From: Dugong dugon
Lineage: Eukaryota; Chordata; Mammalia; Sirenia; Dugongidae
Length of the DNA: 64,000 bases
Direction: 5' to 3'
NCBI GenBank assembly: GCA_030035585.1
Contig: CM057471.1
Span: 93,807,819-93,871,818, forward strand
Below are positions 31,497-43,868 of the stretch, one piece after another. The position numbers and the translations under genes were made by a program. The first letter of the stretch is position 1. Every line of letters begins with the position of its first letter. Under the pieces are notes generated by a model that had not been told where the DNA came from, searched no databases, and saw only the letters and a list, made by a program, of their open reading frames with translations.

Positions 31497-34389
31497 TTAG
31501 TGTATCTGGAAGTGTTTCTTTATATACAGCGTGAGGTATGGGTCTTGTTTCATTTTTTTGAAGATGGATATCCAGTTTTGCCAGCACCACTTGTTAAAAA
31601 AACTGTCTTTTCCCCATTTGATGGACTTTGGGCCCTTGTTTAAGATCAGGTGACCGTAGGTGGATGGATTTACATCTGGGTTCTCGATTCTGTTCCATCG
31701 GTCAATGTATCTGTCGTTGTACCAGTACCAGGCTGTTTTGATTACTGTAGCTGTATAGTAGGTTCTGAAGTCAGGTAGTGTGAGTCCTCCAACTTTATTC
31801 TTCTTCTTCAGCAGTGCTTTACTTATTTGGGGCTTCTTCCCTTTCCATATAAAGTTAATGATTAGTTTTTCCATCTCTTTGAAGAATGTTGTTGCTATTT
31901 GCATTGGGATTGCGCTGTATTTGTAAATTGCTTTGGGTAGAATTCTCATTTTCACAATGTTGAGTCTGCCTATCCATGAGCATGGTACGTTTTCCCATAA
32001 TACGTAGATTCCTTTGGGTTTCATGCAGTTGTGTTTTATAGTTTTCTTTGTATAGGTCTTTTACATCCCTGGTCAGATTTATTCCTAAGTATTTTATCTT
32101 TAGGGGCTATTGAAAATGGTATTGTTTTCCTGATTTCCTTTTCATCGTTCTCCTTATGGGTGTATAGGAATCCAACTGATTTTTGAATGTTTATCTTGTA
32201 TCCTGCTACTCTGCTGAACCTTTCTATTAGTTCCAGTAGATTTCTCATGGAGTCTTTAGGGTTTTCTATGTATAGTATCATATCATCTGCAAACAGGGAC
32301 AGTTTAACTTTTTCATTACCAATTTGGATGCCCTTTCTTTCTTTTTCTTGCCTTATTGCTCTAGCTAGAACTTCCAGCACAATGTTAAATAGAAGGGGTG
32401 ATAAAGGGCATCCTTGTCTTGTTCCTGTTTTCCAGGGGAATGTTTTCAGCCTCTCTCCATTAAGAAGGATGTTGGCTGTTGGTTTTGCATAGATGCCCTT
32501 TATTATGTTGAGAAATTTCCATTCTATACCTATTTTATTGAGAGTTCTTATCAAGAATGGGTTTTGGACTTTGTCAAATGCCTTTTCTGTGTCAACTGAG
32601 ATGATCATGTGATTCTTTTCTTTCCTTTTATTTATGTGGTAGATTACGTTGATTAATTTTCTAATGTTGAACCATCCTTGCATACCTGGTATGAATCCTA
32701 CTTAGTTGTGGTGTATTATTTTTTTGATATGATGCTGAATTCTATTGGCTAGAATTTTGTTGAGAATTTTTGCATCTATATTCATGAGAGATATTGGTCT
32801 GTAATTTTCTTTTTTGTGACGTCTTTGCCTGGTTTTGGTATCAGCATTATGCTGGCTTCATAGAATGAATTTGGAAGTGTTTCTTCCTCTTCTATGCTCT
32901 GAAATAGCTTGAGGAGTACTGGTACAAGTTCTTCTGTAAACTTTTTGTAGAATTCACCAGTGAAGCCATCTGGGCCAGGGCTTTTTTTGGTTGGGAAATT
33001 TTTTATTACCTTTTCAATCTCTTCTCTTGTTATGGGTCTGTTCAGATTTTCAGCATCACTTTGTTGTAGTTTGGGTAGGCCGTGTGTTTCTAGAAATTTA
33101 TCCATTTCCTCTAGGTTTTCAAATTTGTTGGAGTATAATTTTTCATAATATTCTTTTATAATCCTTTTTATTTCAGTTGGGTCTGTTGTAATGTCCCCAT
33201 TTCATTTCTTATTTGCGTTATTTGTGTCCTCTCCTGTTTTTCTTTTCTCAGTCTGGCCAGTGGTTTGTCGATTTTGTTGATTCTTTCAAAGAACCAACTT
33301 TTGGTTTTGTTGATTCTTTCTATTGTTTTTCTGTTCTCTATTTCATTGATTTCTGCTCTGATCTTTACTATTTCCTTTCTTCCGGTGGTTGTGGGCTTTT
33401 TTTTGCTGCTCTCTTTCTATTTGTTTAAGTTCTGTAGTTAATGTTATGATTTTGTCCCTTTCTTCTTTTTTGATATGTGCATCTGTTGCTATAAATTGTC
33501 CCCTGAGGACTGCCTTTGCTGTGTCCCAAAGGTTTTGGTATGATGTGTTTTCATTCTCATTTGATTCTAGGAATTTTTTTGATTCCATCTCTAATTTCTT
33601 TTATTACCCACTGATGTGTAAGCAGGGTATTATTCAGTTTCCATGTAGTTGATTTTTTTCCCTTGCTCTTTCTATTGTTAATTTCTACCTTGATGGCATT
33701 GTGGTCAGAGAAGATACTTTGAATTATCTCAACGTTTTGGATCTTGTTGAGGATTGCTCTGTGGCCTAAGATGTGGTCTATTCTGGAGAACGTTCCATGT
33801 GCATTGAAAAAGAATGTGTACTTTGCAGTGGTTGGATGGGGTGCTCTATATATGTCTATGAGGTCCAGTTGGCTGATTGTGCCCTTTAGGTCTTCTGTAT
33901 CTTTGCTGAGTTTCTTCTTAGTTGTTCTGTCCTTTACCGAGAGTGGTGTGTTGAAGTCTCCTACTATTATTGTGGAACTGTCAATTTCTCTTTTCAGTGT
34001 TGTTAGAGTTTATTTTATGTATTTTGGAGCCCTTTAATTGGGTGCCTATATATTTATTATGGTTATGTCTTCATGATGGATTGTCCCCTTAATCATTATA
34101 TAGTGTCCTTCTTTGTCTTTTATGGTGGGTTTTGTTTTAAAGTCTATTTTATCTGAGATTAGTATTGCCACTCTTGTTCTTTTTGGTAGTTGTTAGCTTG
34201 ATATATTTTTTTCCAACCTTTGACTTTTAATATATTCACATCTTTGTTTCTAAGGTGTGTCTCTTGTAGACAGCATATCGATGGATCCTGTTTTCTTATC
34301 CATTCTGTCACTCTCCGTTTCTTTACGGCTGCATTGACTCCATTTACATTCAGTGTAATTATTGATAGATGTGAGTCTGTTGCTATCAT
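31497..34389 (-). pseudogene. L1 ORF2 remnant (endonuclease and reverse transcriptase)
   Basis: The N-terminal endonuclease begins at 34389 with LSIITLNVNGVNAAVKKRRV, including the CCLQETHL motif. The reverse transcriptase at 32036-32683 keeps [20 protein letters not shown] and the catalytic FADDMILY. The frame changes near 33343, 32782 and 32030. The C-terminal cysteine-rich part is absent. Confidence 0.85.
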
Positions 34390-34995
34390 TTTGTAGTGCT
34401 TTTTTTTGTGGTGCTGAAGTTTTCTTTGTTCTTCTTACTCTCTTGTGCTGAGTTACTTTTGTTTGTGATTTTTTTTTAAATTTCTATTGTTTTTGTAGGT
34501 TTTGTTTTTGCTAAGACTTTATATTTTTCATCTTTTTTTTATGTTTGTTAACTTTCTTTGTGGTTACCATGAATTTTACCCTTATCTTACTAAGTTTGAA
34601 GCAATCTACCATTACTTGGTATCCCCTTGCCTTCCTCTCCATTACAAGGTTCTATATTTATGCCATTTATTCCCTTTTATTGTTTTGATGTTGTTGTCAT
34701 TTACTGATTAACTGCTTTGATTTCCTGTTGTATTTCTTTTGGTTTTGGATAGTCCTCGAGAGTTCATTTCCTAGATTGGTATCTGGCTGGTACGATCCTG
34801 CATCCTAGGTTCTGCCTGTGAGCTGAAGCTGTTTGTCCTCAGATTGAAGAACTCCTTTTAATAATTCTTGTTAGTTTGGTTTGACTTTTACATATTCCCT
34901 TAATTTCTGCTTATCTGGAAATGACCTAATTTCACCATCAAATCTGAATGAGAGTTTTGCAGGATATATTATGCTTGGCTGGCATTTTTTTTCTT

Positions 34996-35851
34996 TCAAG
35001 ATTTTATATATGTCATCCATTGCCTTCTTGCCTGCATGGTTTCTGCCGAATAATCTGAGCTTAGTCTTATTGTTTCTCCTGTGTACATGACTTCTTGTTT
35101 TTCACAAGCTGCTCTCAGGATTCTTTGTTTGTCTTTGGTTTTGGCAAGTGTGATTATGATATGCCTTGGTGATTTTCTTTTGGGGTCTCTTCTATATGGG
35201 GTTCGTTGAGCTTCTTGGATGGCCAGCTTTTCATCTTTCATGATATTGGGGAAGTTTTCTGTCAGCAGTTCCTCAATGATCCTCTCTGTGTTTTCTGTTT
35301 TCTCCCCCTGTTCTGGAATTCCGATCACTTGAAAATTTTTGCTTTTGATTGTGTCCCACATAACTCTCAGGGTCTCTTCATTTTTCTTTGTTCTTTTTCC
35401 TGAGTTTTCCTGAAACAGAGTTGTATCCAAGTGTTTGTCTTTAATTCCACTGATCCTGTCTTCCACTGTTTCAAATCTGCTCTCAGCCCTTCTATGACAC
35501 CGTCCATTTCTGAAATCTGGTTGTTTATCTTCTGGATTTCTAATCGTCATCTTTGTATAATTTCTAGTTGTGAATTTATTTTGGCATTTTTTCCTGCATT
35601 ATTTTCCTGAATTCTTCCAATATTTTGTCTGTATTTTCCATGAATTTGCCTATTTTTTCCTCATGTTTGTCAGCTTTTTGCCTCAGTTCTTGGAGAATTC
35701 TGAGTATTAGAGATTTGAATTCCCTATCAGGTAGTTCTAGTGCATTTTCTTCTACTGGAAAATCATCAGGTGTTTTATTTTGGGCACCTACTGGAACCAT
35801 CCTGTCCTGTTTTTGTAAATGTTTTGATATTGTCTGCTGTCTGCAGGGCAT
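34996..35851 (-). pseudogene. L1 ORF1 remnant
   Basis: Two pieces: a helical N-terminal part (35576-35851, with LQELRQKADKHEEKIGKFME) and the RNA-binding and C-terminal part (34996-35550, with KNFQVIGIPE and RIIEELLTENFPNIM). They lie in different frames, so ORF1 is broken near 35560. Confidence 0.8.
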
Positions 35852-36885
35852 TCAGTACTTATTTTTCTCATTTATTGATTGTAGATTTATTTGTTTCATC
35901 TCTTTTTTTAAAAAAAATTTTGACTATGTCTGAGCAGGTGGACTGTGTGTTCTTTGTTGTTTGCTCATCTGTGGGCACAATACTTTTTGCCTCCTTCTCC
36001 AACTGGCAGGGTCAGTCACTCAGATATGGTACGGCAGGGCAGGTCTAGCTGAAGAGGAGTTACTGGGACGGGTTGTTTGTGTCACTTACTACAGCCACCA
36101 GAGCAGGTCGGTAATCAGTGCAGGTCAGGTTCCAGTAGGCCGTGCCTCTGCTGCTTGGTGGTGTGATGTCAAGCGCCTGGTGCAGGTAGGCAGGATGCAG
36201 TGGGGAGATTGTTATGTGTGGAAGTAAGACGTATATGGGAGAGAGGAGAGAGGAACAGGAGCCAAAAACGTACAAACAAACAAAAAAGAATGCTACAGGA
36301 GATTGCCATTGGAGTGGAGAGATGAGAGACTATGAAATGGAGAAAAACAGAAAGGGGTAGATGAAGAAAAGAAAAGAATGAATAAATAAAAATCAGTAAG
36401 GTTAAAGAACTGCCAAGTTCCCAGGGATCCCACCGGTGCAGCTATGTTGTCTGGGGAAGTCACTCTCAGGTGTTGCAGTACAGCCTGTCTAGAAGGTGTA
36501 GAGGTATACAATGCCAGGTATTCAGGGAACAGAAAGAGACGGAAGATATAGAGAGACGGGAAACTGAGCAACGAAGAAAGATAAAAACGAAAAATGAGGG
36601 AAACGAAAACAAAACAAATTTAAAAAGAAAGAACAAGTAAGGCCCCCCAAAAAACAGAAAAACAAAAACAATGAGAAAAGAAATGTCCTCAGGGCTCTCT
36701 CTGGACGTCTGTGGAAACCGAGGTGGAGTCTCCTCGGCACGCAGCTCTGCCTGGCCAGAAAGGGGTCCCAACTCAAGAAAAGGAAAAGAAAATAAACAAA
36801 CAATTCAAAACAAACAAACGAACAAATGCCCTGGGATCCCACCAGCATGGCAGCCCGTACCGGGAAGCAGCTCCACAATCGAATG

Positions 36886-37430
36886 GAGCTCTGCAGCCCC
36901 TCAGGAAGAAGCAAAGATGGCGCACGGAGCTAGGTACTTGAGGGAAAGGAGGGAGGGGGCGAGAGGTAAGTAGGAAATCAAAAGAAGCAGAAAAAAAAAA
37001 AGCAACACTAGCAGCCAACAAATGGCACTGAGAGAGCCAGCTAGTGCGGGCTGCTGTTTCTGGACAAGAGACTGTGTCCGCGGGAAGCAGAGGGGGCCAA
37101 GTGTGGGTGAAGAAGGGTAGAGAGTGGGAAAGTGTATATCACAAATTACCAGAGCTCTGCAGCCCCTCAGGAAGAAGCAAAGATGGCGCAGGGAGCGAGG
37201 TACTCGAGCGAAAGAAGGGGGAGGTGGCGAGAGGCAAGGAAGAAATCAAAAGAAGCAGAAAAATGCAACACCAGCAGTCAACAAATGGCACTCAGAGAAC
37301 CGGCCCGTTCGGGTGTGTGGAATCCAAGCAGCTGGTGTTTCCCGGTCAAGAGATTGTGGCTGCAGGAAGCAGAGGAGGCCGAGTCGGTGAAGAAGCGTCG
37401 GGGTGGGAAAGCGTATATCACAAATTACCG
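36886..37430 (-). repeat. Two tandem ~270-bp blocks in the L1 5' UTR
   Basis: The block starting GAGCTCTGCAGCCCCTCAGG at 36886 starts again at 37152 (period 266). Shared landmarks are AAGCAAAGATGGCGCA, TCAAAAGAAGCAGAAAAA, CAACAAATGGCACT and TATATCACAAATTACC. The L1 at 62668 has the corresponding region once. Confidence 0.8.
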
Positions 37431-37731
37431 GTTGTTTTGCCTCCCGCTGGATGCTCCGTGAGGCTGCTTTCTCGTACCCCCTGTTTGATGGTCTCCGATA
37501 GGAGTCCAAGATGGCAGATCTGCGCTGCATTAGCTGGTAGGGGACTTCTGCATGAATCTCTCCTCGCTCTCCATTCTCTGTCAGTTTTCTCACTCCATTT
37601 GGTGCTTGGCTGAGTTCTTTATCTCTTTATTTGATGTTTTAGGGTTTCAGGATTGTTGTATTCTCTGTTCGGCTTAGTTTTTCGGATCTTTGCTGTGGAG
37701 GGACGGCGTGCTGCTTCTGTCTAGAGGGCCA

Positions 37732-38472
37732 TTTATGACATCTTTGCTCTTTAACATTTTAAAGCGGTCTTTTGTAGTAGATTTGCTCAATGCAATGCAT
37801 CTTTTGATTTCTTGGCTGCTGCTTCCATGGGTGTTGATTGTGGATCCAGGTAAAATGAAATCCTGGACAACTTCAATCTTTTCTCTGTTTATCATGATGT
37901 TGCTTATTGGTCCAGGTGTAAGGATTTTTTTTTGTTTATGTTGAGTTGTAATCCAGACTGAAGGCTGTAGTCTTTGATCTTCATCAGCAAGTGCTTTAAG
38001 TCTTCTTCACTTTCAGTAAGCAAGGCTGTGTCATCTGCATAATGCAGGTTGTTAATGAGTCTTCCTCCAGTCCTGATGTCCCGGTCTTCTTCATATAGTC
38101 CAGCTTCTCAGATTATTTGCTCAGCATACAGATTGAATTTAAAAAAAAAAAAAAAAAACCCTGGTGGTGTAGTGGTTAAGAGCTACAGCTGCTAGCCAAA
38201 AGGTTGGCAATTCAAATCCACCAGGCATTCCTTGGAAACTCTATGGGCAGTTCTACTCTGTCCTATAGTGTCACTATGAATCAGAATCGACTCGACGGTA
38301 ACAGGTTTTTTTGGTTTATACAGATTGAATAGGTATGGTGAAAGAATACAATTGTGACGCACACCTTTCCTGATTTTAAACCATGCAGTATCCCCTTGTT
38401 CTGTTCAAACGACTGCTTCTTGGTCTATGTACAGGTTCCTCATAAACACAATTAAGTGTTCTGGAATTCCCA
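37732..38472 (-). mobile_element. RTE-type LINE internal fragment, split by an AfroSINE
   Basis: RTE sequence 37732-38139 resumes at 38319-38472 after the SINE. It lacks the RTE 3' end, because the L1 5' end begins immediately on its left. The antisense frame at 37674-37895 reads REKIEVVQDFILPGSTI, typical of this RTE. Confidence 0.8.
38141..38317 (+). mobile_element. AfroSINE nested in RTE, with 13-bp TSD
   Basis: Flanked by identical ATACAGATTGAAT at 38126-38138 and 38318-38330. Unusual in having an 18-nt A run at its 5' side, before CCCTGGTGGTGTAGTGG. Confidence 0.92.
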
Positions 38473-38491
38473 TTGAATTGAATGGGAATTC

Positions 38492-39546
38492 AATAAGAAG
38501 ACAACCCAATAAAAAACGGGCAAATGATTTGAATAGACATTTCACAAATAAGATACAAGAATGGCTAATAAGCATATAAAAAGTTGCACAGCATCATTAG
38601 TCCTCAGGGAAATGGAAATTGAAACCACAACAAGCTACCACTACACAGCCAGTGTTGTTGTTAGTTGCTGCTGAATAGATTCTCATTCATGGAGACCCTA
38701 TGCGTGCAGAGTGGAACTGCTCCATAGGGTTTTCAAGGCCATAACCTTTTGGAAGCAGATTGCCAGGCCTGTCTTCTGAAGTGCCTCTGGCTGGGTTTGA
38801 ACAGCCAACTTTTTGGCTAGTAGTTGAGTGCTTACCCATTTGTATCAGCTAGGGACTCCTACACATCCACTAGAATTGCTAACATTAAAAAGACTGACCC
38901 TGTCAAGGGTTGGCAAGTGTATGGAGCAACTGGGACACTCTTACACTGCTGGTGAGAATGTAAAATTGTACAGTAAATTTGGAAAGCACCTAGCCAAGTT
39001 CTTATAAAATTAAACACACACTTACCATATGATCCAGCAATCTCACTCCTAGGTAGTTACTTTAAGAGAAACAAAAACACATGTTCCTTCACACATTTCT
39101 ATTCTACAGCAATAGTTACAGTAACTTTATTCTCAATAGCCAAAACCAGGATCCAACCCAAAGGCCAATCAAAAAAATGACTGATAAACACATTGTGGTG
39201 TATCTGTACAATATAATCCTACTCATTACTGTAAAGGAATGAATTACTAAAATATGCAACAATAGAATGACTCTAAAAAACCATTATGTAAGTAAAAGAA
39301 GCCAGAGATGAAAGAGTACATACTACATTATTCCATTTACATGAAACTCTAGAAAAACATATTTAATCTACAATGAACCAAAGCAGATTTAAGTGACCTT
39401 GGTTTGGGATTGGATAGAGGATTGACTGGGAAGGGGCCCAGCAGAACTTTTCAAGATTATGGAAATGTCCTATATCTTGACTGTGTGGAAGATAAATGGA
39501 TGCATTTTATTGTATGTAAATTTAACCTAATTAAAAATGATAAAAA
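38492..39546 (+). mobile_element. Older L1 3' end (ORF2 end and 3' UTR), split by an AfroSINE
   Basis: AAACGGGCAAATGATTTGAA, CACTCTTACACTGCTGGTG, TACCATATGATCCAGCAAT and GTGGTGTATCTGTACAATA are diagnostic of the L1 3' region in sense orientation. Ends in an A-rich tail near 39546. Confidence 0.88.
38648..38862 (-). mobile_element. AfroSINE nested in the L1 3' end
   Basis: Reverse copy interrupting the L1 between CTACCACTACACAGCCA and the continuation ACACATCCACTAGAATTGC. Confidence 0.9.
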
Positions 39547-39562
39547 ATAATTTAACTATAAG

Positions 39563-39717
39563 TCCAAAAACCAAACTTATTGTCATCAAGTCGATTCCCA
39601 CTCATAGCGACCCTATAGGACAGAGCAGAACTGCCCCATAGGGTTTCCAAGGAATGCCTGGTGGATTTGAACTGCCGACCTTTTGGTTAACGGCCGAGTC
39701 CTTAACCACTAGGCACC
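39563..39717 (-). mobile_element. AfroSINE (shorter subtype)
   Basis: Reverse copy from CCAAAAACCAAACTTATTG to CTTAACCACTAGGCACC; lacks the internal segment of the longer 200-bp copies. Close to the consensus, so likely one of the younger insertions. Confidence 0.9.
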
Positions 39718-39719
39718 GT

Positions 39720-40035
39720 GAATTATAATACATGTATAATGCAATGACATTGATTACATTCTTCATGTTGTGCAACTATTATTGCTACTTTTTCCAAATT
39801 ATTCCACCACCATTAACATAAACTCAATGCCTCCTAAGCAAGACCTTCCCCTCTCCCCCTCCCTCCCACCCCTGGTAACCACTATAATCTATGCTTTCTA
39901 TATATTTGCTTATTTCATATAAGTGAAATCAAACAGCATTTGTCCTTTTACAACTGACTTATTGAACTCAGCATAATGTTTTCAGGGTTCACCCATATTG
40001 TGGCATGCATTAGGACTTCATTTCTCTCTATGGCT
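39720..40035 (+). mobile_element. L1 (L1M-type) 3' UTR fragment
   Basis: CCCTCCCACCCCTGGTAACC, CATATAAGTGAAATCAAAC and CAGCATAATGTTTTCAGGG match the common L1M 3' region. Confidence 0.7.
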
Positions 40036-40039
40036 GAGT

Positions 40040-42178
40040 TATGATGGAGACTTACTTAATTTAATCACAGGAGTGACTATCCTGTCCTATTTCCAAATCC
40101 CACTCACCCTCAAGAGGAGGCGATTATACAGAGCTTGTACACCAAGGGACTGGAATTTGGGGTCATTTAGAAGTCTGCTGATCACAGTTTGCTTAATCTT
40201 TTTTTACTGTCCAAAAGTTGAATTACGATGAATGTATTTCCACCAGATTCTATTTCTCTCTCTCTCTCTCTACTTCCTGCATACAGAAAATGCAAACTTT
40301 TGTCTCAGCTGAGAGCAGCAAGATGTATGAGACATACAGTTTGCTAAGGACACATAAGCTTTGCTTGGTCACCATATAATGGGTTCAGAAATTTGAAACT
40401 TAACACTTCTAACCTACTTCTAATACCGAATGCTACTCTGCTCTGGTTTGAAATATGAAATGGTGTTTGATAGTGTTTGGAGCATTATTTAAAAAAAAAA
40501 AAAAACAGTTGCCATTGAATCGATTCCACCTCTGAAAGTTAATTTATTATAAAGACAGATGTACCAAAATCTCTCCCACCCTCCTCTCCCCTTCCCCTAC
40601 AACAATGCTATAGATTGGTTACAGAAACAAAACGCAATCAAAGGAGAAGTTCAACTGAGTCTACAATGCTTTAGTTTAAAAAAATGATAAAATGTTCCCA
40701 TGAACTAATTCTGGGGGTATATGGGTGTTATACTATTTTTTGGTTTTTTCATCCTGTACGAAAAGATTAAGTAGATCAGTCTGAGGTAAGTTTGCTGACA
40801 CATTCCTTTTTTTTAAGTCTTCAAATTGTTTCCTATCATATCCTTAGGAATAATAAGTCATGAGTAGATATTCACGAGAAAACTAAGACTCAAGCCCTTG
40901 CAGGGTTACTTATGTCTGAGAGCGTTCCTGAGCCTCCTAATCGCTCCCTCGGTGGTATGCCATTACTTGGATATCTAGTTCTATCTTAACTGGTCTGTAG
41001 GATCTCTCTGGGGCAGAGAGTGTGAAGTCATGCTCAGAGAAAGGCTCTTGTACCTGAAGGAAATTCTACACGTTAGATTAAAATAGACTCCCATTAAAAG
41101 CCGCTCCCATTTAGCTGGTGGAAAGGTGGAAGGGGTGGTGCCCACTCTACCTTATAGGAAGTTGAGCCAATTTATGACATAGTGGCAAGGGGTAGATTCT
41201 CATGACTCACCACCCTAGTCAATGTCCAATATGGAGTTTCCCAGACTGTGTTCTCAAGAGCACTAACTCTGGGAAAGCTCATAGAATCTGAAACAAAAGC
41301 AAAATAAAAACAACATAACAAAACCCCAAAGCTTCCACAGTCAGATACATTTAGGAAATATTAGGTTAGACAGATATAAACAGCTTTCTTTATCTCATCC
41401 CAGAAGGAATATAGGACGCTTTTTCAAATTTATTTGAGTTTTACAAATGTGTTTGATCACAAAAGTCTTTCTTTCCAAGAATATCTTTTCACTGCTTTGA
41501 GAAACACAGTTTAACAAGATTATCTCTGATTTTTAAAATCCTTGAGCAGCCACAGAGCAAGGTGATCTTTCTAAAAGTCCTGCTGATAACTATGGGCAAG
41601 CTCTCCTTACCCACTGATTCACTGGCTCTCAAAGGCTGCTCTGTTAACTCAAATTCCTGGCTAGCTGCTTCTGGATGCTAAAACAGAAAGGAAGTGCCTC
41701 CTGTTTCTTTCTTCTCTCTTTCATGGAAAAAAAAAAAAAAAATTAGAGTCTTCCCTTGAGAATATTGCTGAAGATATTCAAAAGAATTCCTGAAGCCTGA
41801 TAGTTGAGCTGGCACAATGCATGCCAAGCAATGCCCCTGTAAGTAATAGGTCACAACAAAATTATAGACACTTTAGTAGGAGACCAGCCTTCATCTCTCC
41901 CACTGAGGCTGGGAAATGGTTTGGTTAGGCAGAAGAAAGAAATGCTGAAGTATCTGCTTGATATTTACATTTTTCCAAGGCAATAAGGAGCTATTAAATT
42001 AATCATGTAATGAAGTATGGCATATTTGGAGAAGAGTAGGAGCCTTGATGGAGACTAAAGGGAGAAATGTTTGGATATAAAAGGTGGGACTGGATTTCAG
42101 AGGGCTTTGAGTGCTCAGATGAAGAGTTTGCTCTTGATTCGCTTTTCATTCGGGGATCACTAGGGTTTTCTGAGCTAG
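40040..42178. other. Intergenic, no gene seen
   Basis: A (TC)n microsatellite lies at 40253-40273. An A run with a 35-bp AfroSINE 3' scrap is at 40490-40530, and another A run is at 41725-41742. No exon or further repeat recognised. Confidence 0.4.
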
Positions 42179-42179
42179 A

Positions 42180-42405
42180 GTGCAGGCCTTCTCTACCTTG
42201 GCACTATTAACATTTTGGGACAGATCATTTTTTGTTGTGGGGGACTGTCCCATACATTGTAGGATGTTTAGCAGCATCCATGGCCTCTACTCACTAGATA
42301 CTAGTAGCATCTCTACCTTTCCAAGTTGTGACAACCAAAAACATCTCCAGATATTGTCAGATGTCCCCTGGGGAACAAAACTGACACTGGTTGAGAGCTA
42401 CTGAG
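42180..42405 (-). mobile_element. MER20 hAT fossil
   Basis: CTTGGCACTATTAACATTTT, TGTAGGATGTTTAGCAGCAT and AGATGTCCCCTGGGGAAC follow MER20 in reverse, ending GGTTGAGAGCTACTG. Confidence 0.85.
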
Positions 42406-42524
42406 CTAGAGAATGACTGAAAAATTGGCATTTTAGGAGGACTATCTAGCTGTGGTTGTATATAATGAAGAGGAGGAAGGAAGGATAGGAGACTGGGAGA
42501 ATGTATTAGAGGCTGTCTCAGTAT

Positions 42525-42961
42525 GCTTGGGGTGGTATATTGTTAGAGTAAGGGCACCCAATGAAGTCGACCTTGCTTTATCCATGGCCTGGTGTAGTCC
42601 CCTCCCATGTTGACTTAGGGCTTCCATGTGACTTGCTTTGTCACAAATGTGACACAAGCTGAAGCTTGAAAAGCACTTGTGCAGTGGGGTTTTCCCTCTT
42701 GGAACACTGCCACCATGTGACAAAGCCTGGGCTAGCCTCCTGGAGACACATGACCTAGCCAACAGTCAGCACCAATTGCCAGACATGTGAAGGCATCTAA
42801 GACCATCCATCCTCAATCAAGCCACCATGAGTATATCTATCTTAGATCCCAGGAAAAACAGCAGAAGAGCTACCTAACTGAGCCCTGCCCAAACTGAAGA
42901 CCATGGAATTATAAAGAAATAAAGTGGTTGCTGTTTTAAATCACTAAATGTTGGGTTGGTG
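42525..42961 (+). repeat. MLT1-like LTR (MaLR)
   Basis: The 3' part AATAAAGTGGTTGCTGTTTT then AAATCACTAAATGTTGGG is the typical end of MLT1-type LTRs; the 5' boundary is approximate. Confidence 0.55.
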
Positions 42962-43868
42962 TGTTGTAAAGTCAGGAATTATCTAAATTCATGAGGGATA
43001 AGAATCAGGATCAGCCCAAAGCTGGTTCCTATGAGGCAGAAGTCTGTTATACATCCGCCTTTCCAATTCTCCACAATTTCTGACACCAACCGCTCCTGCC
43101 ACAGCTCTCTCTACTTCTCTGTAGGGTGTGATAATTCACTGCAACAGCCTCATGGAGCTCACAGACCATACTCACAGTTATATGGTTTATTACGGAAATA
43201 ACAAACTACAACTTGGGATTAGGATCAACTTGGAAGTAATAGGAAAAACTTGAGATCAGGAACAGGCAGTACATAGGCAAGGTCTGGAAGGCTCCCCCAA
43301 AGTGGAGAGTGCATCCCTCCCTTTTTTAGCACAGGAGGGCTTCCAACCAGGACAGCTCTCTCAGCTGCTCTCTGCCTTCAGGCCTCTCTGCTGCTAATTG
43401 GCCCAGCTCATAGCCAGTGTAGCAGCCCTCTCTCAGTAGTGCAGGCCTTCTCTTAGCTGTGCCGGCTCTGCCGCTGGACCCCTTCTGGGACTCTTGCAAT
43501 CTTCAGCATTACAGGCCTTGACCCATATTACAGCTCCTTTAGGATGTTTCCACAGGAGTCCCTGGTTCAAACCGCTTTGCTCCAGGCTCTTATTTGTCTT
43601 GGGGTTTCTACACCCCTCTCTTTAAACTTCTGTGGGATTGGCCCCTTATATAAGCAAACTCCTTGTCAATTTAAAGCTTGGCCCTCCCACCAGGACCACA
43701 AACTGACCAATCTCCTTGGTAGACTTCAAGTCACTCAATCCTATTGAGGGTTTTAAACACCACCATTCTGACTAGTAAACCAACCAATCCCTGCAAGGTG
43801 CGTGAAACAGACCAATCACCCGGCAGACTGTGGCCCAACCAATCATTTTTTAGCAGAATTACAAACCC
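42962..43868 (+). repeat. 0.9-kb LTR-like repeat, copy 1
   Basis: Begins TGTTGTAAAGTCAGGAATTA and is co-linear over its whole length with 56037-56931. Shared landmarks are ATGAGGGATAAGAATCAGGA, CCCAGCTCATAGCCAGTGTA, TATATAAGCAAACTCCTTGTC and CAAGTCACTCAATCCTA. A TATA-like CTTATATAAGC near 43644 suits an LTR promoter. No retroviral gene adjoins it; family not recognised. Confidence 0.7.

Larger units (their letters stand above)
31497..37726 (-). mobile_element. L1 LINE with near-complete 5' end but lacking its 3' end
   Basis: Minus-strand L1: 5' UTR about 35852-37726, ORF1 35851 to about 34996, ORF2 from about 34389 to 31497. ORF2 stops being recognisable after the [10 protein letters not shown] segment, so roughly the last 300 residues and the whole 3' UTR with poly(A) are missing. 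Frames are broken in several places; inactive. Confidence 0.85.

Noticed and set aside
35625..36048. Hydrophobic open frames on the + strand that look like membrane proteins
   Set aside because: They are antisense readings of L1 ORF1 and 5' UTR; A-rich coding on the other strand gives Phe/Leu/Ser-rich frames.
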